The position numbers and the translations under genes are program-made. Shown here in pieces: positions 7,378 through 14,149 of a stretch of 39,700 nucleotides of DNA. The notes beneath the pieces are model-generated. The model was given only the letters and a program-made list of their open reading frames with translations. It made no database searches and was not told the origin of the DNA. This DNA comes from Candidatus Desulfolinea nitratireducens (lineage in GTDB: Bacteria > Chloroflexota > Anaerolineae > Anaerolineales > Villigracilaceae), in assembly GCA_014382535.1 (NCBI GenBank), contig JACNJN010000145.1:1-39700 (forward strand), read 5' to 3'. Each line of letters begins with the position of its first letter. Position 1 is the first letter of the stretch.

Positions 7378-8442
7378 ATGGCAATGAAGAAGAAATGGAT
7401 TGATATCAGCAGCCCCGTGCGAAGTGAGGCTGAAAATAGTGTTTATAGCGCATCGTACACTTTACGAAATCTGGCTGAGGGTGGAGTGATACCTGAACAG
7501 CAATTAAAAAGGTTTCAGAAGAAAACATTCTTAGATGATTTTTATTGGCGGGCGTATTGGCGGCGAGGTGATTTGATTACCGCTGGAGGACGGGCCCAAT
7601 TACCACAAAGAGTGGATGCGGTAGTTGTTTTTATGCACGGGTGGGATGGCAACGGTGAGATTTGGGAAAATTTACCAGCGCGTGTGTTGGGTAATGAAAA
7701 GAATTTACTTGTTCTTGTTCCGGATGTAAATGGTTTTTACCGCTCTCCCTTCAGGCATCCTGATAAAATTTCTTTTCAGCAATGCAACCCGTCTTCGGAT
7801 ATGAAGGCAATTGAGCTTTGGCTGGAATTAATAGGTGTTCTGGGTGGACGAAGATATACACCCGTGGTTTTTGCGGGACATTCCATGAGTGGGGCAGCTT
7901 TGTTTTATTTTAATGAAAAACGATGGCGGCAGCATCCTATCGGGCGGGTGGCATTGGCTCCGGCATTATTGATGAATGATGGGTTAAGGAAAAGCTTTTA
8001 TCGTGCTTTAGGGATAGGAATCTATGCCAGTCAGAAACTTTCGCTTGAGCAGCTTTCCAATTCACTTTCTCCAAAAGTGATTAACCAGTTGATTTCCGGG
8101 GCGAGTAAATCCGTGCAGGCCACTCATGAAAAAGTGTTCAAAGCAACGGCAAAGGAAACACTCGCAAATACCTTTTATGCCATGGGGGGCGCAAAACTCC
8201 CTGTTCAAAATAAAAAGTGGCAGAATTTTAAGGTTCTCTTAGGCCATGAAGACCGTCTTGTTGGATTGACTTCCATGCTCGATTTATTAGTGGAGTTGGG
8301 GATTGGCTCGCGACAGATGCGTGTAGTCTTAGGGGATCATTATTTCTTTTCGGTTGGGCATCACAGCCGTTCTTTGCATCAGGAAAGCCGTGAAATTGCG
8401 CTGGAAGAAATTTGCGATATGGTCCAAGCCTGCCGAAGATAG
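7378..8442 (+). CDS. Alpha/beta-hydrolase fold protein, substrate unknown
   Basis: A 354-residue protein with no signal peptide, so probably cytoplasmic. The hydrolase core begins near residue 80 with the strand VDAVVVFMHGWDG, where HGWDG would form the oxyanion-hole loop. The nucleophile elbow is GHSMSG with Ser169. Asp292 in LGHEDRLVG and His321 in GDHYFFS complete a plausible catalytic triad in the normal order. The first 75 residues are an extension rich in Arg, Trp and Lys without a recognised domain. Family members are esterases, lipases or thioesterases, and nothing here identifies the substrate. It stands alone between the repeat and the MFS gene, about 200 bp from the latter. Confidence 0.8.
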   Translation: MAMKKKWIDISSPVRSEAENSVYSASYTLRNLAEGGVIPEQQLKRFQKKTFLDDFYWRAYWRRGDLITAGGRAQLPQRVDAVVVFMHGWDGNGEIWENLPARVLGNEKNLLVLVPDVNGFYRSPFRHPDKISFQQCNPSSDMKAIELWLELIGVLGGRRYTPVVFAGHSMSGAALFYFNEKRWRQHPIGRVALAPALLMNDGLRKSFYRALGIGIYASQKLSLEQLSNSLSPKVINQLISGASKSVQATHEKVFKATAKETLANTFYAMGGAKLPVQNKKWQNFKVLLGHEDRLVGLTSMLDLLVELGIGSRQMRVVLGDHYFFSVGHHSRSLHQESREIALEEICDMVQACRR

Positions 8443-8570
8443 AAACCCTTTGTTATTGATTTAGCGAACCCAGCAGCTAAACTAACGCTTCCAGATTCTC
8501 ACGTTTGAAGGGTAATGATTTTTCTTGTGGTCTTGATGTCAATGATATAAATTTCCATGGGGAGTGCCTA

Positions 8571-8599
8571 TTGTTTGTCACCATAATTGGGTGTACAAT
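8571..8599 (+). promoter_or_regulatory. Possible promoter of the MFS gene
   Basis: TTGTTT (8571-8576), a 17-bp spacer and TACAAT (8594-8599) form a fair sigma70-like promoter about 45 bases before the MFS start codon. No operator-like palindrome is visible nearby. Confidence 0.35.
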
Positions 8600-8645
8600 G
8601 CCTTGCTGATTTTAAATAGTAAACCCAATTAGGCAGAGAATATTG

Positions 8646-9911
8646 ATGCAGACAACATTATCGACACTTCAAATAGAAATTCGTAAAAACTTAAAGCACA
8701 ATCTTATCGTGAATCTGCTGGATGGCGGCTTCTTTGGCTTTGGCATTGGCTTTGCCTCCTTCATTACCATCATCCCTCTATTTGTCAGCCAGATGACCGA
8801 TTCCGCCATCCTGATTGGGTTGATTCCCGCGATCCACAGCGTCGGCTGGCAATTGCCCCAATTGCTGGCAGCAAGTTGGGTCTCCAGAATGAAGCGCTAT
8901 AAACCGGCCGTTCTGATGATGACCATCCATGAGCGGATCCCATTTTTCGGATTGGCAGCTGTCTCATGGTTCTTCCTCGGAAAAAATAACTCGCTGGCCC
9001 TAACCCTGACCTTCATCCTGCTGATCTGGCAAGGATTAGGTGGTGGGCTGGCTGCTAATCCCTGGCAGAGTATGATGGCCAAAATAATTCCAGCCAGACA
9101 CCAAGGTTCGTTTTTCGGGGGGCAGGCTGCTCTGGCGAACCTTGCAGCCAGTATTTCAGCCATCCTGGCAGGAATTGTCTTGAGCAAACTGAAATCCCCC
9201 CAAGATTTCACCTGGCTTTTTCTCCTGGGAGGTATCTCGCTGATCATCTCTCTGGGAATAATCGCACTAACGCGTGAGCCAGAGGATACGCAAAAGGTCA
9301 ATCATCAGAAGAAAGACCCTTTCTGGCTCGGCACACGCACCATCTGGCGCCGGGATGTGAACTTCCGCGGTTTCATGTTCAGCCGTGTGCTGATGCAATT
9401 CGCTACCATGGGATATGCCTTCTATATCGTCTACTGCACTCGCTATCTGGATATGGATGTATTCACCGCAGGCGTACTGACCAGTGTGTTAATGATCAGT
9501 CAGATCGTAGCCAATCCGGTGATGGGTTGGTTTGGCGACCGCCTGGGACATCACACCATGCTCAAGATTGGAATAATTGCATCCGTGATTAGTGGGGTGC
9601 TGGCATGGTGGGCTACATCTCTGATATGGTTCTATCCCGTCATGATCCTGGCCGGTATTTCCATTGTGGCAGTCTGGACGACCAGCCTGACTATGAGTGT
9701 GCAATTCGGAACCGAAGCCCACCGTCCGACTTATATTGGTATGGCCAACACAATGCTCGCTCCAGCAACTTTGCTGGCGCCCATATTCGGTGGCTGGCTG
9801 GCTGATGCCGTCTCGTACCAGACCACATTCCTGGCTTCGGCTGGATTTGGAATAATTACGCTAATTGCCTTGCAGATCTTTGTCAAAAATCCTCTGGTGA
9901 TCGAAAAATAA
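8646..9911 (+). CDS. Major facilitator superfamily transporter
   Basis: A 421-residue integral membrane protein with about twelve hydrophobic helices in two halves joined by a charged loop (near residues 215-235, TREPEDTQKVNHQKKDPFW). The conserved MFS loop between helices 2 and 3 is weak, but a related motif occurs in the second half (GWFGDRLGHHTMLKIG). The transported compound is unknown; related proteins are often annotated only as MFS transporters. The track starts at TTG 8643; ATG 8646 is preferred. It stands apart from its neighbours, with its own possible promoter and a short hairpin after the stop. Confidence 0.85.
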   Translation: MQTTLSTLQIEIRKNLKHNLIVNLLDGGFFGFGIGFASFITIIPLFVSQMTDSAILIGLIPAIHSVGWQLPQLLAASWVSRMKRYKPAVLMMTIHERIPFFGLAAVSWFFLGKNNSLALTLTFILLIWQGLGGGLAANPWQSMMAKIIPARHQGSFFGGQAALANLAASISAILAGIVLSKLKSPQDFTWLFLLGGISLIISLGIIALTREPEDTQKVNHQKKDPFWLGTRTIWRRDVNFRGFMFSRVLMQFATMGYAFYIVYCTRYLDMDVFTAGVLTSVLMISQIVANPVMGWFGDRLGHHTMLKIGIIASVISGVLAWWATSLIWFYPVMILAGISIVAVWTTSLTMSVQFGTEAHRPTYIGMANTMLAPATLLAPIFGGWLADAVSYQTTFLASAGFGIITLIALQIFVKNPLVIEK

Positions 9912-9912
9912 A

Positions 9913-9930
9913 GAGGGGTGATCCCTCCTT
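9913..9930 (+). terminator. Weak terminator-like hairpin after the MFS gene
   Basis: GAGGG (9913-9917) and CCCTC (9923-9927) form a short stem with loop GTGAT, followed by CTTT. The stem is only 5 bp and the T-run is short. The GTG used by the track as the start of the next open frame lies inside the loop. Confidence 0.3.
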
Positions 9931-10281
9931 TAAAAGAAGAAGCAACACAGGCCATTGGTTCTCTGAAAGAAGCACTTCTCACACAGCCAACCACCTTCGA
10001 GAATTTCACCTTGAAAGGTGACCCTCAGCGGATCGAATTGCCACCTGGGCCGTTGGCTGTCACTTTTTGCCAAACGCCAATAGTTTATCAGAACGGAGTA
10101 AAATCCGGTTTCCAAGTCACTATTCATATGACTATATAAAAGAGCATCTGGGAACTCCGTTGGATTATGAAACCAGCCTGCATATCTTCAAGCGTGATGG
10201 GGAGTTACTAAATTAGCAAATGGTGAGAAAACTGTTGATGAGCAATTTGAGTATGTCAGTAAATATTATGGTTTTTCTTAG
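9918..10281 (+). pseudogene. Decayed gene with at least two frameshifts, family not recognised
   Basis: The track's 73-residue frame (9918-10139) is readable protein-like sequence (TFENFTLKGDPQRIELPPGP, LAVTFCQTPIVYQNG). It breaks near 10105. In another frame the text continues as HYSYDYIKEHLGTPLDYE and TSLHIFKRDGELLN up to a stop at 10216. A further shift continues as LANGEKTVDEQFEYVSKYYG to a stop at 10281. Such continuation across three frames is what a real gene of at least 120 codons looks like after indels. The first piece is in the same frame as the MFS gene, three codons after its stop. I do not recognise the family. Sequencing or assembly indels are an alternative explanation. Confidence 0.5.
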
Positions 10282-10371
10282 CCTATACTGTATGTAGATT
10301 ATTAAAAGGGAGGGGGATGTGCAACCCTTTGCGGATTGGAAAATTCAGACATTTTTTTGCGAGATAGGTTA

Positions 10372-10399
10372 TTGACAAAGTTTATAATTATTGTATAAT
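10372..10399 (+). promoter_or_regulatory. Consensus sigma70 promoter of the ROK regulator gene
   Basis: A perfect TTGACA (10372-10377) and a perfect TATAAT (10394-10399) are separated by 16 bp. This is the strongest promoter match in the window. Transcription should begin near 10405, inside the palindrome that follows, leaving a leader of only about 30 bases. The stretch 10282-10371 before it holds nothing I recognise. Confidence 0.8.
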
Positions 10400-10403
10400 T
10401 TAA

Positions 10404-10428
10404 TTAGTTGGTTGCTCCAACATACTAA
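10404..10428. promoter_or_regulatory. XylR-like operator, probably autoregulatory for the ROK repressor
   Basis: TTAGTTGGTTG (10404-10414) and CAACATACTAA (10418-10428) form an inverted repeat matching at 9 of 11 positions around a 3-bp centre. It resembles the B. subtilis XylR operator pattern TTAGTTTGTT...AACAAACTAA. XylR is a ROK repressor, and the gene right downstream encodes a ROK repressor. The site begins 5 bases after the -10 box, so binding should block initiation. That the target is its own gene is inferred. Confidence 0.6.
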
Positions 10429-10433
10429 CCCTT

Positions 10434-11678
10434 ATGTCATCAAAAAATTCAGCTGATCAAGCCCTGATTCGTGAACTAAATCTTTCACTAGTGCTTCAAC
10501 AGATCCATAATGATGCACCTGTTTCGCGTGCACAGATCGCACAAATTACTGGTTTGAATAAATCTACAGTCTCAAGTTTGGTGGAATCTCTCATAGATCG
10601 GAACCTGATCCACGAAACAGGAATAAAAACTGTAGGAACGGGACGTCCAGCTACTTTATTGGAAATCAACCCCAGGGCTGGTGGGATCATTGGTGTTGAA
10701 TTGGGGATAGATTTTGTTGCTGTCGCATTGACTGACTTCGCAGGAAATATTTTGTGGAAACAAAGAGAGAATGCCAATCCAACAGATGCCCAGGAAAAGA
10801 CACTTGCTCAGACATTGGAATTAATTAACAGGGCTGTTGTTGTTTGCAAAAAGCAGGATCTTTTCCTTTTTGGTCTTGGGGTTGCGACACCCGGAACTGT
10901 GGATCTGAACGAAGGAATTCTTGTCTTTGCCCCAAACCTGCAATGGAGAAATGTACCTCTGAAGGAAATTATTTCCAGTCATACTGGTATTCAGGCTTAT
11001 ATTGAAAACGATGCTAACGCTGCAGCGGTTGCAGAGCATTTATTTGGTGCAGCCCGGCAAAGTCAAAATTTTATCTTTGTTTTCGCTGGTGTGGGCATCG
11101 GCGGCGGGCTCTTTCTCAACGGAGAATTACACCGGGGAAATAATGGCTATGCCGGGGAGCTTGGTCATTCCCCGATTATGATTGAACCATTCCTCTCATC
11201 TTGTCATTGCGGGAATCAAGGCTGTTGGGAAACATATGCCAATCAGTATTCCATCATAAAGCGAGTTCAGGCTCGCCTGGAAGTTAATCGAAATAGTATT
11301 ATTCCTGGCCTATTGAAAGAAGAAAATATCCCATTATCCATATCCATTATTAAACAGGCGGCTGACGATGGTGATCCTGTGGCTATCGAAGCTCTCTCTG
11401 AAACTGGTGTTGCCATTGGTCTTGGTATTGCAAACTTAATTAATATTTTCAACCCAGAAAAAATTATTTTTGGAGGGCCTCTTAGCATCGTTGGGGAATA
11501 TCTTTTGCCTTCGATCAAGGACACTGCCTTAAAACATTCACTTCCTGAAATAAACCCAAACGTTGAGATTCTTCTCTCCGGTTTTGCAAAAAATGCGAGC
11601 TTGATTGGCGCAGTAAGTATCGTTGTGGATGACATTCTTCAAAGCCCTACAATTATTGATCGGCCAGTACAACAATGA
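10434..11678 (+). CDS. ROK-family transcriptional repressor (XylR/NagC type)
   Basis: A 414-residue sugar-responsive repressor. The N-terminal winged helix-turn-helix (MarR-like) lies at about residues 15-65 (SRAQIAQITGLNKSTVSSLV). The ROK sugar-kinase-like domain follows. It shows a degenerate nucleotide loop (GVELGIDFVAVALTD), the sugar site ENDANAAAVAEHLFG, the glycine loop GVGIGGGLFLNGELHRG and the zinc-binding block CHCGNQGCWE. Length and motif order fit XylR/NagC-type regulators rather than free sugar kinases. No Shine-Dalgarno sequence is seen before ATG 10434. The stop overlaps the start of the UroD-like gene by 4 bases, so both form one operon. The operator at 10404-10428 suggests autoregulation; the inducer may be a sugar of the downstream catabolic genes. 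Confidence 0.92.
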   Translation: MSSKNSADQALIRELNLSLVLQQIHNDAPVSRAQIAQITGLNKSTVSSLVESLIDRNLIHETGIKTVGTGRPATLLEINPRAGGIIGVELGIDFVAVALTDFAGNILWKQRENANPTDAQEKTLAQTLELINRAVVVCKKQDLFLFGLGVATPGTVDLNEGILVFAPNLQWRNVPLKEIISSHTGIQAYIENDANAAAVAEHLFGAARQSQNFIFVFAGVGIGGGLFLNGELHRGNNGYAGELGHSPIMIEPFLSSCHCGNQGCWETYANQYSIIKRVQARLEVNRNSIIPGLLKEENIPLSISIIKQAADDGDPVAIEALSETGVAIGLGIANLINIFNPEKIIFGGPLSIVGEYLLPSIKDTALKHSLPEINPNVEILLSGFAKNASLIGAVSIVVDDILQSPTIIDRPVQQ

Positions 11679-12715
11679 ATTCTATTGAAAGAACCCTGCT
11701 TACCCTTGAAGGGAAATTACCAGATCGTGTCCCCGTTGATCTGCATAATTTTCTGGTAACAGCCCGTTTAATGAATGTTGGGTCTTATGCTGATTATTTT
11801 CGCGATGGTGAGGCAATGGCTGAAGGTCAGATCATGGCATGGAAGCGTTTTGGCCATGATGTACTGATCATTGAAAATGGAACCGCTGCGCTGGCTGGAG
11901 CATTAGGGGTTGAGGTGCGTTTTCAATCTGACTCTGCCCCGGTTGCAACGACACCGGTTTTAAAAAGTCTTGATGAAGTTGATAAATTAAAATTGCCCGA
12001 CCCTTATAAAGATCCGATTTTGAGCGAATTACTAAAGGCAACCCGAATTGTTGTCGATCAAATTGGAGATCAGGCTTTTGTTATTGGCAGGGCGGATCAG
12101 GGACCATTCAGCCTGGCCTGTGAACTGCGCGGAATGGGCGATTTTTTGCTTGACCTTGCTAAGAACAAGCAGCCCGAAAAAATTGAGCAGCTATTGGATT
12201 TCTGTCGGCAGGTTTGCCACCGTTTTGCTGTTGCCCAAATTGAACAAGGTGCACACGCAACATCAATCGGAGACTCATCTTCTGGGCCGGATGTGATTTC
12301 TCCAACATATTATCGAAAATTTGCTTATCCATATGTCAAACGCCTGTTGGATGATCTGAAATCACAAAATATTCTCCTCGCATACCATATTTGTGGAAAC
12401 TCAACATCCATTATTGACGATATGGTTAGCACAGGCGCAGCAATTCTTGAAATTGATCAAAAAGCGGATATGACCAAAGCAAAATTTGCTGCAAATGGGC
12501 GAACGACCTTGTTAGGCCCCATTGATCCAAGTGGCATTATGGCGCACGCAACTCCTGACGCAGTTGCAGAAAAGTGTCGCGAAGCACTCGATATTCTCGC
12601 CCCTGGCGGCGGATTTATTTTAGGCCCCGGATGCGCTTTACCCGCTTTTACTCCTGATGACAATATTTTTGCAATGATTGAAACTGCTAAGGAATATGGA
12701 CATTATACAATTTAA
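11675..12715 (+). CDS. Uroporphyrinogen decarboxylase-family protein, MtaA/CmuA-like methyltransferase
   Basis: A 346-residue TIM-barrel protein of the URO-D superfamily. It carries the zinc-binding triad typical of the corrinoid methyltransferase branch (MtaA, MtbA, CmuA): His238-x-Cys240 in YHICGN and Cys320 in LGPGCALP. True HemE lacks this His-x-Cys...Cys set, so haem synthesis is unlikely. Proteins of this branch move methyl groups between a corrinoid protein and a thiol or folate. No corrinoid protein or methyl-donor-specific partner is encoded nearby, so its role is open. Many relatives sit beside sugar-catabolism regulators with unknown function. It is coupled by a 4-base overlap to the ROK repressor and probably co-regulated with it. 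Confidence 0.82.
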   Translation: MNSIERTLLTLEGKLPDRVPVDLHNFLVTARLMNVGSYADYFRDGEAMAEGQIMAWKRFGHDVLIIENGTAALAGALGVEVRFQSDSAPVATTPVLKSLDEVDKLKLPDPYKDPILSELLKATRIVVDQIGDQAFVIGRADQGPFSLACELRGMGDFLLDLAKNKQPEKIEQLLDFCRQVCHRFAVAQIEQGAHATSIGDSSSGPDVISPTYYRKFAYPYVKRLLDDLKSQNILLAYHICGNSTSIIDDMVSTGAAILEIDQKADMTKAKFAANGRTTLLGPIDPSGIMAHATPDAVAEKCREALDILAPGGGFILGPGCALPAFTPDDNIFAMIETAKEYGHYTI

Positions 12716-12767
12716 GAGTAGATACTGATGGTCAATTTAAGATGTTGCAAAACCTGGATATTGTATA

Positions 12768-12796
12768 TTGACAATCACATTTGTAATTGCTAGAAT
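12768..12796 (+). promoter_or_regulatory. Sigma70-type promoter of the GntR-LacI hybrid regulator gene
   Basis: TTGACA (12768-12773), a 17-bp spacer and TAGAAT (12791-12796) form a near-consensus promoter. The palindrome at 12796-12811 begins at the last base of the -10 box. Confidence 0.72.
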
Positions 12797-12811
12797 GTAC
12801 ATAAATGTACA
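12796..12811. promoter_or_regulatory. Perfect palindromic operator with TGTAC half-sites (AraR-like)
   Basis: TGTACAT-aa-ATGTACA is a perfect inverted repeat with 7-bp arms, overlapping the -10 box and the expected transcription start. The TGTAC half-site resembles that of AraR operators (TTGTACGTACAA type). The gene downstream encodes a protein with the AraR domain order. Autoregulation is the simplest reading. I did not find a second good copy in the window. Confidence 0.6.
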
Positions 12812-12868
12812 CTGATAAAACATTTAGATAATTTTCACAATTACATTTCGATAAGATTTGAATCACTT

Positions 12869-14032
12869 ATGAGCATTCAACCGCTTTCTGATTATGATTT
12901 ACTCCCAATCTACATTCGTGTGGCGGATGATCTGCGGTCAAAATTAGGAACGCCAGGATTTGAAATCGGTTCATATTTACCTGGTGAGCATGAAATAGCC
13001 ACTCAATATAATCTCAGTCGGGGAACTATCCGACGTGCGCTTGGTATTTTAGAAACTGAAGAATTGCTGAGCAGGCAGCCTGGACGAGGCACCCTTATTC
13101 TTCCGCCTTCAGCGCGGGAGCAAGGTACAAGACCCAGGATTGCTATTGTGTGGACAATGGTGCGGTGGATGGGAATGGAAATGTTTAGCGCACTTGAGGA
13201 TCATCTCTCCTCGGCAAATTGTGACATCCTTTTCAGCTCATCCAAGCACGACCATCAACAGGAACTTGAGATTCTCACAAGCCTGCTTGATTCTGATGTT
13301 GATGCAATTGTGTTGTATAGTACCGGGCATCCCGATATCCATCCAATAATTCAACAACTTCAAAATCAAGGAAAACCCGTTATCCTTCTCGACCGATTTG
13401 TTCAAGATCAGGCTGAAACGCTTAGTTGGGTAACCTCTGACAACGAGCAGGGCTCATATGAGATTACGTGGCATTTAATTGAATTGGGACATAAGCGCAT
13501 TGGCATGAGTATTCTTACGCCAGAGCATCAACATGAGCGAATTAGTACGATAATTGAACGTGAGAACGGGTATATAAAAGCAATTAATGAAGCTGGACTT
13601 AAAAGCTTAATTATGAAAGAACGTGGAATTGTTGGTGCGTCCAGCGCAGCATATAGTCAGGGACTGATGGAATTCCTTATCACGCATCAACCTACGGCTC
13701 TTTTCTTTCATAATGATGTGTCCGCATATCGTATGCACGAGGTACTCATTCAAAATGGAATTCGAGTGCCAGAAGATATCTCAATTGCCGGTTTTGACGG
13801 GTTAGACCTTTTTGACGATTTATTACCCTTCGATTTTACAACTGTAAAACAGGATTTCGCCAGTCTGGGACTGGAGGCTGGTAAACTAGTATTATCACTT
13901 ATACAGAACCCTAATCGCCAGTCAAGACAAATCAGACTGCCGGTTAAGCTCCGTGTGGGAAGTACAACGGCTCCTCCGCGGAAGGATGCAGACTCTCGCA
14001 AACTACTGCCTCGATTGCTGGAGGCAGACTAA
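12869..14032 (+). CDS. AraR-type regulator: GntR DNA-binding domain plus LacI-type sugar-binding domain
   Basis: A 387-residue repressor. Residues about 8-78 are a GntR winged helix (LPIYIRVADDLRSKLG, IATQYNLSRGTIRRALGILE, RQPGRGTLI). Residues from about 90 to the end are a periplasmic-binding-protein-like LacI/GalR effector domain (PRIAIVWTM, DAIVLYSTG, GKPVILLDRF, DISIAGFDGLDLFDDLLPF). This domain pairing is that of AraR, the arabinose repressor of Bacillus. No Shine-Dalgarno sequence is seen before ATG 12869. It is encoded just upstream of the ABC importer and the sugar-acid genes, so it is the best candidate for their ligand-responsive control. The effector is unknown. Confidence 0.9.
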   Translation: MSIQPLSDYDLLPIYIRVADDLRSKLGTPGFEIGSYLPGEHEIATQYNLSRGTIRRALGILETEELLSRQPGRGTLILPPSAREQGTRPRIAIVWTMVRWMGMEMFSALEDHLSSANCDILFSSSKHDHQQELEILTSLLDSDVDAIVLYSTGHPDIHPIIQQLQNQGKPVILLDRFVQDQAETLSWVTSDNEQGSYEITWHLIELGHKRIGMSILTPEHQHERISTIIERENGYIKAINEAGLKSLIMKERGIVGASSAAYSQGLMEFLITHQPTALFFHNDVSAYRMHEVLIQNGIRVPEDISIAGFDGLDLFDDLLPFDFTTVKQDFASLGLEAGKLVLSLIQNPNRQSRQIRLPVKLRVGSTTAPPRKDADSRKLLPRLLEAD

Positions 14033-14050
14033 TTTATGTACTCATATTTT

Positions 14051-14100
14051 AAAGGAGGTGAGGCGTATTGATTGGAATATAAAAAAAGTTCATTTCCAAT
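14051..14100 (+). promoter_or_regulatory. Strong orphan Shine-Dalgarno with mini-ORF and hairpin in the leader of the ABC importer
   Basis: AAAGGAGGTGA (14051-14061) is close to the full anti-16S complement, but no long gene follows. Nine bases after GGAGG a TTG (14068) opens a four-codon frame ending at TAA. An alternative GTG at 14059 overlaps the Shine-Dalgarno. A 7-bp inverted repeat, ATTGGAA (14071-14077) and TTCCAAT (14094-14100), follows. The lipoprotein gene starts 50 bases later with its own weak GGAG. The block may be a leader-peptide or ribosome-loading region; this is conjecture. Confidence 0.3.
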
Positions 14101-14149
14101 AGTTGAAAGAAGAACGTCAAATAACGAACCATAAATGGAGAATTGAAAC

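Noticed and set aside
11675-12715. HemE (haem biosynthesis uroporphyrinogen decarboxylase)
   Set aside because: The protein has the His-x-Cys...Cys zinc triad of methyltransferase-type members, and no haem genes are nearby.
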